Of a DNA stretch of 64,000 nucleotides, positions 13,768 through 25,724 are shown in pieces (the first letter of the stretch is position 1; every line of letters begins with the position of its first letter). The translations under genes were made by a program, and so were the position numbers. Source of the DNA: Pratylenchus scribneri (Eukaryota; Nematoda; Chromadorea; Rhabditida; Pratylenchidae); the NCBI GenBank assembly GCA_030063045.1, contig JAQSEB010000004.1, positions 3,410,001-3,474,000 of the forward strand, given 5' to 3'. Under the pieces are notes generated by a model. That model did not search any database and was not told the origin of the DNA. It saw only the letters and a list, made by a program, of their open reading frames with translations.

Positions 13768-14623
13768 ATGAGTGAATGGGACAGATTGGCCGAAAAATTG
13801 CGACATCCCGAAAATCCAGTGGTCTTTTTCGATGTGGCAGCCGGCGGTGCACCAATTGGAAGAATTGTTATTGAATTATTTTCGGATATTTGCCCAAAAA
13901 CGGCTGAGAATTTTCGACAATTTTGCACGGGAGAAATGTAAGAAAACATTCACATTTAATTAATAAATATACACATTTTAAGGCGGAAAGACGGCGTCCC
14001 GATTGGTTATAAAAATTCACAATTTCATCGAGTCATCAAGGTTTGGATTGAATTTAAAATAAAATGAACAAAAATAATTCAGGATTTTATGGTTCAAGGA
14101 GGAGATTTTGTGAATGTAAAAATGGACAGAAATTTACAAAGTAATTCGAATAATTTAAGGGAGATGGGACGGGAATGACATCGATTTATGGGCCAAAATT
14201 CGCTGATGAAAATTTTGAATTGAAACATTCCGAGCCGGGCACCCTTTCCATGGTAAAATTAATGGGAAATATTTTTAAAATTAATTAATAAATTAAAGGC
14301 AAATGCTGGTCCGGACACAAATGGTTAATTTTGCAATGATGGATCATTTTAATTTGTTTTTTAGGATGCCAATTCTTCATAACTTGCAATAAATGTGATT
14401 TTTTGGATGGAAAACATTGCGTTTTTGGTTGATTTATTAATTTACTTCAATTTTAATTGTTAATTTTAGGCCGTGTTTTGGACGGACTTTTGACAGTGCG
14501 AAAAATTGAAAATGTTTGAATTATTTTTTAAATATTAGAAAATTAAATAAATTTTAGGTTCCAACAGTGCAAAATAGCAAACCAAAAATTCCAATTGTCA
14601 TTGAACAATGCGGCGAACTTTGA
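13768..14623 (+). CDS. PPIH: Peptidyl-prolyl isomerase H (cyclophilin H)
   Basis: Cyclophilin-type cis-trans prolyl isomerase. The H subtype binds the U4/U6.U5 tri-snRNP and acts in the nucleus. The full-length domain is visible across six or so exons: [80 protein letters not shown], then [60 protein letters not shown] and IVIEQCGEL. The catalytic Arg (FHRVI), Phe and Gln (FMVQGG), and the KCDFLDGKH Trp-to-Phe position can be placed. The N-terminal [11 protein letters not shown] start and the ending [20 protein letters not shown] favour the H subtype over cytosolic cyclophilin A. It lies 171 bp upstream of TAF10 on the same strand. Confidence 0.93.
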
Positions 14624-14794
14624 TTGATTTTATTGATTGATTGATTGATTCTCATTGTTTTCAACATTTTGAATAAATTATTTTTAATTTTGACTACAAT
14701 TTATTACACAAAATGATCGATAATATTCGTCCATTATTTTAAATTATTGTAATCATTATTTTTTGATTTAAATATTCCAATTTTCTGTCAAAAA

Positions 14795-15466
14795 ATGCAA
14801 AAATCCGGAGAATATGAAGAAAAAGATGAGGCAGAAGGGATGGAAAATAATGAAATGGAAATGGACACAGAAAACAATGAACAAACGGGGGAAAATGTTG
14901 GCAATAATCAACAACAAATGCAGGGAAAAACAACGGCCACAACTGAAATACGGCCAAATGTTCGGGTGACTGAACAACAAATTGAGACACTCCGAAATGG
15001 TTTAAATATTTTAATTAATTTAATAATTGTCAAAAAAAAGGTGGAAATGTTCGTCCCGGCAGTTCATTGGCTGATTTCTTCAAGAATTTGGAGCAGTACA
15101 CACCGGCAATCCCTGACGCTGTTGCACTTTATTATATGCGAAAGGTTCCTATTTCTGCTCTACCCAAAAATTTAAATAATTTTTGATTTTAGAATGGAAT
15201 TTCCAATCCGGATCCTCGTGTTGTTCGCCTTTTCTCGCTGGCTGCCCAAAAATTTACCTCGGATATTTGTTTGGATGCAATGCAACAGGTAAAATAATTT
15301 TAATTTAAATGTGAATTAAAGTGTGTTATTTTAGGCTCGAATCAAAGGACTTGGCCAAGTGAAAAAGGGGACAAAGGAGGTGAAATATTGCTTGACAATG
15401 GATTTACTTGAGCCAGTTTTGGAGGAATATGGAATTCAAATGGACAAACCAAATTATTATCAATGA
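14795..15466 (+). CDS. TAF10: TFIID/SAGA subunit TAF10
   Basis: Histone-fold subunit shared by TFIID and SAGA-type coactivators, nuclear. The N-terminus is acidic and Gln/Asn-rich and poorly conserved (first 60 residues). The conserved C-terminal region is spread over three exons: [28 protein letters not shown], then [31 protein letters not shown], and [20 protein letters not shown] ending DKPNYYQ. The YTPxIPDAV and DPRxxRLxSLAAQKF blocks are diagnostic of the family. The short distance from the cyclophilin H stop suggests co-transcription. Length (about 170 residues) suits TAF10. Confidence 0.93.
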
Positions 15467-15681
15467 GATGAAGGGAGAATATTATCATTCATTGGAATTC
15501 AATTTTATTTGTTCTTGATCATAATTTGTATAGTAAACGGATAAATATTTATAAAACCCACTTTACCAAATTTTTTTTTAATCAAATTTGATGCAAGCCT
15601 TTTGATTATTAATTCTTTCTGCTAAGAGTACTTATATTATTGTGGAGTTAATTGTTCGCTTATATATTGTGAACTAGACAT

Positions 15682-15756
15682 CAGCAGATAGCGCAGGCGG
15701 TAAAGCAGTTTGTTTTTATAAGGACTACGGAGGTTCGATCCCCTACGGTGGAAAGT
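15682..15756 (+). other. tRNA-like sequence with A and B boxes, not a good tRNA
   Basis: TAGCGCAGGCGG resembles an A box and GGTTCGATCCC is a near-consensus B box, 45 bases apart. The T-arm pairs with one mismatch, but the bases before the D-arm do not pair with ACGGTGG, so no acceptor stem forms. Likely a tRNA relic or the head of a tRNA-derived short element. Confidence 0.3.
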
Positions 15757-17675
15757 GATTTTTTCAACTTTTTTTCTTTTTTATTCTTGGCAAATTAATT
15801 ATCTTGAGCCCCACAAAACCCTCAAACTAGTTATTAAAAAACATTGAATCCATTTCAAAATAAATAAAATTGTTTATTCTTGACAACAATTTTAATGCAT
15901 CAAAGACCATTCCCTCAATACTAAAAATAGAGGCAATTGGCCCACCCCAAAAATAATTCCACCCTCTCAATCTCACATCATCAATCCCCAAACACCGCCA
16001 TTTGTTGTTCCCCCAAAGCCACGCGGCAACCCCCCCCCCCCCCCCATTCTCGCCGCAAGGGAACAAAGTCCACTGGGTTGGCTGGGAATTGGGCGAATTC
16101 CTCTTTAATTTGGAAAGAACAAAGTCCACAAACCAACCACCCTTTATAATGAAAATGATCACAAATTTTGGTAAAGAATTTTTGATTTCATTTAATCCAA
16201 AATTAATTTATCCAAATACTAAATTTATCAATAAAAATTGTACAACATTTCCGGTTTTTGTTTGGAGAAGCCATTTTTGGGACTGCTGGATCCACTTTTT
16301 ATTATAGTAATTAATTACTTCTTATCATTTTATTGTATCACTCTTCGATGACTACGACGATTGCCGAAGGGGGAATCATCATCCATGACAAAACACGACA
16401 AAATAGAATAGAAAATGTCGTCGTCCCGTCCTCCATTCCCAGATAAAAAACACAAAAATATGGACACAAATTGGTGGACCAATCTCATTCATTCATTCAT
16501 TTTAATTCAGCTTTGATTTAAAGAAGAAATAATTTTATTCCCTTAAATTAGAGTATTAAATAGTTCGCCTTTATATTTTGAACTTTTCACGTCATCTTCA
16601 AAAAATTGATCAAACCCGTTTCCTCCCCCTAAAAACAATGGTCTCAGTCGCTCCCTTCAAAGAATATTTCACTCCTATTTATTGAAGGATTCTGCTGATT
16701 TTATCGCGCAGAGAATATTCGCTATTCCTTTTCCCCCATTATTAATTACGTCAAAATCAATTTAAAATTATAAAATTTTATTATCGAATTCCTTTTCCCA
16801 AAATTATTTTTCCCAATTTTTTTATTTTGCACTTTTTCTCCATTATCAGTACAGTAACCAATTTCCCCCATAAAATGGATTCCCAGACAATCAAAAAGTG
16901 TTTTTCCCTCAAGCACAAAATCAAAATTTGCAGGCGAATGTCCTAAAAAGTACATAATAAAATGAAAACTAAATAAAATCCACTAAACAATTTTCCTCTA
17001 TTAACAATTTTATGATTTCATTTTTTGTTTACTTACAAAAAAACAATTTTCTTGTTTACCGACCACTTCGCAGTTCGAAATTAGTTAATTTTTGGTCGTT
17101 TCCATTTTTTTAAAAGACGAAAGTTAAACATTCATTTTTTAAGCAGCATTTTGGGCTAAAAGCACAAATTTAATCATATGTCTGAAATGTTCCACTCGAA
17201 AAAATTGAACACGAATGAACCGAATATTTGCATAAGTTTGGAATATAAATGACACATTTTACGGTCAATTTTACCACCAAAAAAGCAGATTCTAATAAAA
17301 TTCTCGAATTTTCGATGCCCATAAATGGGCACAAAGTCCACCGTCCACCCCCCCCCCCCCGCACCATTCATTCCATCCATCCTCCAAATCCAAATAACCC
17401 ACATGGTCTCTTCTCCCTTCGTCATTAATAATACTTCATTACCTTTATAAAATTAAATTTGTGTCCTAAAACTTTTATTGGTCATAAAACATATTCTTTT
17501 TGCGTGATTGACGCATCGAGAACAAAGTCAAACTACAATAAATCATAAAAAATATAAAAAATGATAAGATGCCCTCCAAAAATAGAAAAGTTCAATATTT
17601 AAAAGGAAAATTTTTCAGGCAAATATTCAGTAAAAATAAATCTATAAAAATAATTTTCTCAAATTTGCCTCCAAA
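15757..17675. other. Intergenic, 1.9 kb with two poly-C tracts
   Basis: No gene seen. Contains a run of 16 C at 16030-16045 and of 13 C at 17348-17360. The phrase ACAAAGTCCAC occurs near both (about 16063, 16121 and 17331). The remaining sequence is AT-rich. Confidence 0.6.
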
Positions 17676-19849
17676 ATGAAAATCAGTAAAAGATTGGCCC
17701 AAGTTGCGGTTCAATTTGCCGGAGGGCCCATTGAACGGCCATTGGCCTATTATAGGTAAATTAAATGCCCCAAAAATGTCCACCATCCCTCACATTTAGT
17801 CAATTTCGTCCAGCTTCCCTCACAATGCAACAATATTTGGATTTTGGCCGTTCCGGCACCGACCATTCCTCATACCAATTCCTCAAGACTGAATTGCTTG
17901 TCCGAATGGCGAATATTATGCAGGAATTTGATCTTTTGCCTAATAAATTGCTGCAAACACCCAGTGCCCGGCATATTGCCTCTTGGTACAAACAAAGTCA
18001 GTTTAAAAAGGATAGAATTTAATCTGCCTAAAAATTAGTGAAAAATGCCGAAAAAAGTATTTAAAGGTTTATAAACATTTTAGTGGTTTGCCCTAGACTC
18101 CCAAAACCTATACTCAATCGATAGATCTCATCAAGACGCATCGAATGGTATTTAATTTACCGAGTTTTGGCCCTAAATTAAAGGTGTTAAACCGTTTAAC
18201 CGTTTTCAGTTCAAAACTATTTTAACATTGGTTAAACTCAAGCAAAATCTTTATCAAACGATGTATCTCATCGAGATCTATCGATTTGGATATAGGTTTG
18301 GGGATTAGGGCAAACCACTAAAATGTAATAATCTGTTAATAAATATTTGCCATTTTAAAATGAAATTAATTTTGGAATTGATTCACATTTATTTAGGTTT
18401 TTCCGAACTTTTGAACTATGAAGGAATTCAGGCCAACGATTCAATCCTCAAAAAATTCAACAATCAATTGCGAACAATTCTCCGTCGCCACAATACGGTG
18501 GTGGAAACAATGGCCGAAGCATTGATTGAAATGAAGGAGAATAGGGCAATGGATTGCATTTGTGAACGAAATATTCAGGCAAATTTTAATAAATTATTCA
18601 ATTATTTTATCATATTTTCATGTTTGCAGTATTTCCTCGATCGTTTCTATTTGAATCGAATTTCCATTCGAATGCTCCAAAATCAACATTGTGAGGAACA
18701 TATTAAATAATTTATACATTTAATTTTAATTTAGTGGCCATTTTTGGGGAAGGACAACGCCCAATGGACCCGGCTGGTCATGTTGGCTATATTGGTGAGT
18801 ATATTGGGGATATTTAACCCAAATATTAATTCACTAATTTAGACCCAAATTGCCAAGTAAAGGACATCATTTTGGACGCATATGAGAATGCCCGTTTCCT
18901 CTCTGAACAACACTTTTGTATGGCCCCATCACTCACAATTGAATGTTTCAATTCAATGAATCCTGGCTAACCAATTCGAGTTCCGCTTGTGCCCCTTCAT
19001 CTTTATTACATTGTTTTTGAGTTAATCAAGGTGAATTCCTGTTCCATTTTATTATTCCTTTTTTTATCTACTAATTCAGAATTCGATGAGAGCCACAATT
19101 GAGCATGTCCATCGGAGTAGGGGAATGGAGCCAACGGATTCGGATGAATTGCCCCCGGTAAAAGTGCAATTGGTTTTGGGCCCAGTGAATTTGTCCATCA
19201 AAGTGGGAATAATCCAATCATTATATTTATTTCAATTTAATTTTTTCAGATCAGCGACAATGGCGGCGGAGTGCCGAGCTCAAAATTGTCAAATTTATTC
19301 CATTATTTGTACAGCACCGCGCCAAGGCCATCACGGAAGGATGACCAAAATACCCCGTTTGCTGGCTATGGATATGGACTGCCCATTTCCAGGTACAAAA
19401 ATGTTTATTTTACAAAAATTAATTTGAATATTTTTATAATAATCGAATCTCTCTAATAATTCCCATTTTAGACTGTATGCCCGCTATTTTCTGGGCGATT
19501 TGTCGTTGACTTCCATGGATGGCTATGGCACGGATGCGGTCATTTCATTGAAGGTAATGAAAAAGTCCAAAAAGTTGGTTAATATTAAATTGAATTTCAG
19601 GCAAGACCATCGGAAGCCTGCGAACTTTTGCCCGTTTATGGGGCATCTTCCCGTCGTCTAATCACAATGAGCAGCCAAGCACCGGATTATTGTTTTCAAA
19701 GTTCAACAATGACAATTTTGACTACGAAAAAGACTGCCGAAATTGATGGGAAAATGTCAGAAAATGTCGCAAGTGGAATTGGAAAAATTGGCATTGGGCA
19801 AATTGTGGAACAGCAACAAAAGAAGAGGGAAATGCGGATGGCCGCATAA
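17676..19849 (+). CDS. Pyruvate dehydrogenase kinase, with in-frame TAA
   Basis: Mitochondrial kinase that phosphorylates and inactivates the E1-alpha subunit of the pyruvate dehydrogenase complex. N-terminal four-helix domain: [47 protein letters not shown]-binding domain: N-box [16 protein letters not shown]1 box [11 protein letters not shown], the ATP lid, and G2 box [16 protein letters not shown] followed by [16 protein letters not shown]. All are intact. One codon is not: at 18968-18970 the frame reads CFNSMNPG, stop, [12 protein letters not shown] with no splice site nearby. Human PDKs have Gln here, and CAA to TAA is a single change. It is a nonsense allele, a pseudogene, or a base error. 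One intron holds a short inverted-repeat element. Confidence 0.9.
18075..18326. mobile_element. Short inverted-repeat element (family 1) in a PDK intron
   Basis: Perfect 20-bp terminal inverted repeats, ACATTTTAGTGGTTTGCCCT at 18075-18094 and its reverse complement at 18307-18326. The homology extends imperfectly inward (AACCTATAC against GATATAGG). No coding capacity. A related copy lies at about 56.4 kb. Confidence 0.8.
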
Positions 19850-20257
19850 TACTTTAATTTTTGTTGTTATTTAAATGAAAGTTTTCACTTTACAATTTTT
19901 TGATGTACAAATTTGCTTGCTTTTTTTCACTTTTTCTTCAATTTGTACAGTATAAAATTGATTTCATTTTTTGAGGTAAAGTTTGTCCAAAATGTCGTAG
20001 TGGAATAATTATAATTATTTTTATTTCCAAAAAGGGGGTATTCTTTCCCGGGAAACATAAATTTAAAAAAAATTTGCAATTAGTGGCAAATTTATTGTAT
20101 TCAATTATTTTCGATTACCATTACTTACAATTAGTTTATTGCATGCATATTCATGTAAATGAAAGTCTTGACATTAAAAAAATGCAGCAATTATAAATTT
20201 ATTTTTATCCCTGAGTTGATTGTTTTCTACAAAAATAAAAAAAAATTAATTTCATTT
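19850..20257. other. Intergenic, AT-rich
   Basis: Spacer between the plus-strand kinase and the minus-strand transporter. A 93-codon plus-strand frame (20159-20440) overlaps the likely last exon of the transporter and is not called. Confidence 0.4.
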
Positions 20258-23200
20258 TTAATCATTTTCAATTTCTTCATTCCTTTTGTTATTTTGCCTC
20301 AATCGACTCATTTTGAATGGATTTTCTTGCTTTTTTTGTACAGTACACCATTGGCAATTATTCTTGGATGGAATTGTGAAGAAAATGATTGGAATGAAGA
20401 AGAAAGTGGCGAAAATGAAACTGAAAATGGGCCCAAATAAATTAATTTAAAAAAATATTCCACCTTAATGCACTGCAAACAACCAAAAAAATGGCCACCT
20501 TAAATTCAATAAACCAATCAATTTATTCCCTTTATTTTTTTATACGGTACTTGAAAGAATGCATGCGTTTCGGAGAGGAGCATAATGCCGCCGGCCAAAA
20601 TTGATGAAAGGGCGGACATTGCGACTGGACGAATTGCCAATCGAATTGTTTGCTGAATTCGATGCTGGGCACAACCAGAATCGGGGAATACGGCACCAAA
20701 ATGGAGGGTATAATCGAAGGAGAGGCCAACAACCAACACCAAAATTACACCCTCAAGAACGCCAATTTCCCAACCTAAAAATAGAATATTTTAATTGTTT
20801 TCTATTTTTGGGGCAAACCAATGAAAACCAAAGTGCCAATGGTGCAAAGAACAATGCCAAAAATGGTCAATGTTGCACAAAATGCTTCTTTGATTCTAGA
20901 GAAAATATTCGTAATAAATATTAGGATTAATCAAATTGAATGAATTTATTTATAAGTTTATGTTTTTTTAATTATTATTATTTTTTATTTTACCTGAGCA
21001 TGATTGCAGAAAAGATGAAAACAACCGCAAATGAAACGATGAATGACTTTAATTTAATTGTTAAATTTGAAATTTAATTGTGCCCTAAATTGACCTGTTT
21101 GCAATCGGCAATGATGCCATTTTGCAAATCGAACCATTGGGAAATTACTAAAATATGAGAAATAATTCCAAATTGCATTGTATCCCAATCATACTTGTCC
21201 ACTCCGTTGTAAACCAGCCGGGCAATGATGAAATTTGATTAGGCAAAATGGATTTATCGAGGAGGGCAAATGAGGCGGATAAATTCGAGAATCGATGGGT
21301 ATACGGCAATTCAGTGGGAATTAAAGCCTGAATAATTTTTTGGATTTATATTTTGGATTTATTTAATTTGTAATTAACTGTATATCCAACCAAATGATGG
21401 GTTTGATTGTCCCAAATGAGTGTGTCATTATATCCAGTGGCCAATTGGGTGGTCGAAAATCGAATACAACGGTCGAAAAATGCCAACGAAAATTGGGCAT
21501 TTTCAAAATTGCAACAAATTGCCGAAATTGGGGAAACAGAATTTGGGGAACATTGTTGGACAATACTCCATTCAATGAATCTAATAATGTTTTATTATTG
21601 GAAAATGATGGGAGGGGGGCACCTTTCAGGCCAAAATTTGCTTTGCCAATTCACAAATGGCAATTGGCGGATTTGCTCAATTTGTTGGGCCAATGCCTGG
21701 ATTTGAGCGGGTGAATCGAGTCGAAATTGCGAATTTGCTTTTGGCAAAGTTTGTAATATTTGGTTTGGGTCCAAATAATTTGGAGAATCCAAAAATTGGA
21801 TGCCCCAAACGAGTCGAATGGCAAATGGAAGGGCAGCGATTTTATCGGCAATGAATGGGAAAAGTTGTTCGGCATTCTGGCAAAAATATTCCGAAAATTT
21901 ATTGGGGAATAAACCTGGTCAAAATATTCATGTGGGTTTGATGAACGAATAAGTTGAAGAGGATTGAATCGGGGCAAAGAAAGTTGACTAAAGCATAAAT
22001 AAAAACTGACTGGGAATGAAAGGAAATTAATTAGGGGAAAATAGAGGGAAAATACCAAGGGAAAAAATGAACAAAGATGAAATCCAAACGAAACGGCCTT
22101 GGATGAGAACGGCGGGAAGGACTTGGTCAAGAAGGGTCCGGAAAAAGTGGCGGCTTCGATCCAAACGAGAAGAAGGAATTCGAGAAGGGAAATTGGCCAA
22201 ATGGGAGGAAGAAATTGGGGCAGAGGGAATGCTGGGGAAATGAATATTAATAAAATATTTGGGGTAATTTACTTTGGCAATGGATCAAGACTATTTGAAG
22301 ATGGAAAACAATACCAACATCGACTGGGCCAAAACCGGGATAACCTTAATTAATGAGGCAGAATATTAATATTTGTGAGTGGAAAACAAACCAAGGATTG
22401 AAAAAACGATTTTGAATGACCAAAAATGCAGGAAGGAAGGAAATGAGCAAAAAATAGTTGAAAATGAGGGTGAGCCCTGCGAAAAGGCCAAAACTCCTAC
22501 AAAAATGAAATAAATTGAATTGAATTGGAGGAAAATGGTAAACCGAAAGGCGAAAACACTGGAAAACAAATTGAGCAGAAAAGGGACAACCTAAAATGGG
22601 GAAATTGGTGAAATATTTAATGAAAGATTTACAGTGGAAAATTGGGTGAGGGCACACGTTTTGGCCATGTGGCCAAGGGCACGGGCGAAAGAAGTTTGGC
22701 TGAGTTTTTCGGGTGCCGGGAAAATGTCGAGTAAAAGGAAGGCACCGTCGGAACCAATTGAAATGAGCAAAACAAAAGCAATCATATTGAGGAGGGGGAA
22801 TTCAGGCACAAAAATACGGAAAATGGCCAAAGAGGCAAAAACGGCGGCAGAAAGTTGGACAAAAACGGCAATGGCAAATGCCAAACTGGGTGAATAGAAA
22901 AGGAGGAGGAGAAAGACGGCAAAGGCCGAAAAAAGGGAAAAACGAGAATCACGGATGGCGGCTTCCAACAAAAAATCACGTTTTGTGTCGAATGAAAGGC
23001 CTGGGAGGAAAATTGGATAAAAAGGGAGAGAATGTGATTACCCTTTAGGGTGAACATTTTGCCTTTGATCATTTCCGTCAATTTGGCCTCAAAATCGGCG
23101 AAAGTCTTCAAAGGAATGTCAATTCCCTGGAGGCGATAAGCAGAGAGGGAATAGAATGGAAGAAAATTATTCATTGGCAACTGAATTAAATATGTTAATT

Positions 23201-24504
23201 AATTAATTTAATTATAATAATAAAAAATATTACCGGTTCAAGTGATAAATCTTCTGGCAAAATTCGATAGAATAAATCAAACCTTAAATATAAAATTAAT
23301 GTAATTCCAATGAATTCCATATACCGTATTTCCTCTATTAATTTTCAGAGATCCTCCCAAAGGAAAAAATTTATATTTTTTAATTTTTTCCACCTAAAAA
23401 ATTCAAAGGGGCTATTTTTAGAAGGAGGGGCGCTATTATTAGAGTGATGGGCTTTTATTTTTCAGGTCCTCCAAGGGGTTACTATTAAGAGTGGGGATAG
23501 AGGGAAAAAAAATAAAATTTCTGACCACATTTGGTCGGCACATTCTGATGGAATTTTTGCGCAAATTCCCTCCTTTTCCTCCTTATTTGAGCATTCAATT
23601 TGGGGGATGGCATCGAAATGTCGATTCGGATGGCAGGGACGACGACAGGCAAGAATATTTTGTCGATGAGACAAACATCGATGAAAAAGCTGAAAATTGG
23701 TGAATTAATGAGAGGTTGGAAAATACAATTTACCTTTCGAAAAGTGCCAATATCCCCTGCTTTTTCATCAATAAATGAACAATTTGCCCTACTTTTCGGA
23801 ATTAAACAGCCCAAAAAATTGGGAAAATGCCAAATTGTTCGGTACGGACTAAATGGGAAAAATGCAGAAATTTCCCTAAAAATAAAATATTTTTGAGGAA
23901 ATATTTGAATTCATACGGAGCCAATTCATCCTGAAGATGGTACATTTGGGAGAGGAATTCGGGGCTGAAAATGTGCTCAAAACTGGGTACTTGGACAATG
24001 AATTGGGAAAGAAAAGACACTAAAAATTGGGAATAGAATGGAATTGAGGGGAAACAAACTGGCAATAATTGGTTCATTATAGCAGGCAACACTGCCAAAT
24101 GAAGTGACCAATTCATCGGCCCATGAACGTTTTGGCCGATTGGATGGTAATAATTCAGGGGCAAATTCGACTCGACTTCCTTGCAAAATTGATCGCTTTT
24201 GATTTTGAGGGAGGAATATATTTTTGGGTAAATTTATTTAATTCACTTGTAAATGAGTCCAAACCAATCTGGGCCCGGAATATTTGGTGCCATCAGTTTC
24301 GAAACCCTTTTGAAATATTTATTAAATGAAAATGGAAGGAATGAATGTGGAATTGACCTTTTCAGGGTCATTGCCCAATTTGAGTGGCCGAAGGAAGAGG
24401 AAAATAATTGGCAAAAAGAGGAAAATGAAAATACTCAAGGAAATGACCGTCAATGGACAATTGAATATGAATCGAACAAAAAAATTGGGAATTGACTTTT
24501 TCAT
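20258..24504 (-). CDS. Dispatched/Patched-family transporter (CHE-14-like)
   Basis: RND-type protein with twelve membrane helices and a sterol-sensing domain; family members export lipid-modified ligands or act at apical surfaces of epithelia. The start MKKSIPNFFVRFIFNCPLTV gives helix 1, then PEKGFETDGT, the Dispatched GFE-x-RGT motif. A Cys-rich extracellular loop follows (GICAKIPSECADQMW). Helices 2-6 include FLLLLFYSPSLAFAIAVFV and LISIGSDGAFLLLDIF, where the canonical proton-relay pair DD is DG. Next is GLFAGLTLIFNYFLLISFLP. The second loop has LPFVNWQSKFWPERC, and helix 10 is GVILVLVVGLSFDYTLHFG. The exon that ends ETHAFFQ must be followed by helices 11-12: an exon at 20258-20420 (FIFATFFFIPIIFFTIPS) fits but does not join in phase. 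The first loop exon near 24180 is also hard to join. Confidence 0.82.
23322..23507. mobile_element. Inverted-repeat element (family 2), degenerate right end
   Basis: Starts TACCGTATTTCCTCTATTA, the same end as three other copies in this window. Interior has GGGGCTATTTTTAGAAG and GGGCGCTATTATTAGAG. The right terminus is eroded, so its end is approximate. It lies in an intron of the Dispatched-like gene. Confidence 0.6.
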
Positions 24505-25724
24505 CTCTGCTGAGAGTGAATAAAATGCTTAAAACGGGCTTAATAATTCTTTTTAAAAGGACTTTTTCATTCGTAAGAATGAAAGGAAAGTGCTTTTTAG
24601 CAATGAATTGGAATATTCCATTGCCGGCGGTGGTTTGTCGCCACCATTTTTGTACAATTCTATCGATCAAAACAGCATTTTGGGGGGAGGATATTGGCGA
24701 ACAAAAAGGGGATTTTGGAATGGAACTGGGCGCCGAATTCGCATTGTCCCCCCTCTCCCAAAAAGTAAAGGGAAAATAAAATTGCTTCTCGGATGAGCGA
24801 CCCTCGCGCAGTGAAAGGAAGGAGGGAAAATGGAGGGATGAACCACCGGCGGATGGGATATTGGAATTTAAGGAAAGGAAAAGAGGAAATTGATACGAAT
24901 AAAGTTGGATTGGATTGATGTAAAATGTTAAAAAATTAAAATATTAAAATTTGAATAAATTATTTAAAATTGAGATTCAATTCCCAAAAGAGACAATATT
25001 CCTTAGAATTATCATATTACCTAATATTATATTCCGTCTCGTTCTTTCTCTTCAATCCAATCCCATCCATGTCATTTAATTCATATTTATAATGATGAAA
25101 AATGGCCAAAGATTGACAAATTTTGATATGCCTTTAGGCGATAATCTTCTTCGGGATGATGGAAATGCCAACAAATAAACATTACACTCAAATCTTTTGT
25201 GGCAAATTAGCTAATAAGTAGCCTTCCAATTCCAATTCAATTTATTCAACAACACAATGATATAATATTTAGTGGGTCATCAAAAGTAAAGCAAAAATGT
25301 GGTTTGACCTAAATTATTCTTCTCCATCCATTTTCCATTTCATTTTGTTGACCCCCCCCCCCCCCCATCAAGGGCCCTTGAAAAATTCAGATTCTAGCCC
25401 CCAGATTAGCACATTTTATAAAAAGGAAAAGGGGAAATGGTGAATGTTGTTGAAGGGCAAAAGCCATTGTGTGACTGTTGCTATGCCTTTGTGGTTGGAT
25501 ACTAGGCCAGTCATTCCATTGGTTCGTCGTCATTCATTTGCAATTTGCACAGCTACGAACAAAATGGCCAATCCTACGAAGAAACAATTCTCTTTTTTTA
25601 TTTTTTTTTTTCAATCAATTCAGTAAATTTTTTTCCTTGTATTGGCCAAAATACTAATTTTTTAAATATTCATAAAATTTAGAGGCCCACCAATTAAAGT
25701 CTGCCAAGTAAATAATTAGGAAAA
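24505..25724. other. Intergenic with a poly-C tract
   Basis: No gene seen in 1.2 kb. A run of 15 C occupies 25352-25366. Open frames at 24590-24796 and 25444-25626 lack recognisable domains. AAAATTTAG near 25681 may be the spliced-leader acceptor of the next gene. Confidence 0.5.

Noticed and set aside
14768..14990. Minus-strand Phe/His-rich frames
   Set aside because: Shadow of the acidic N-terminal exon of TAF10.
15682..15756. Functional tRNA gene
   Set aside because: No acceptor stem and a weak D-arm; reported only as tRNA-like.
20159..20440. 93-codon plus-strand frame with hydrophobic stretch
   Set aside because: Overlaps the probable last exon of the Dispatched-like gene and has no similarity or upstream exon support.
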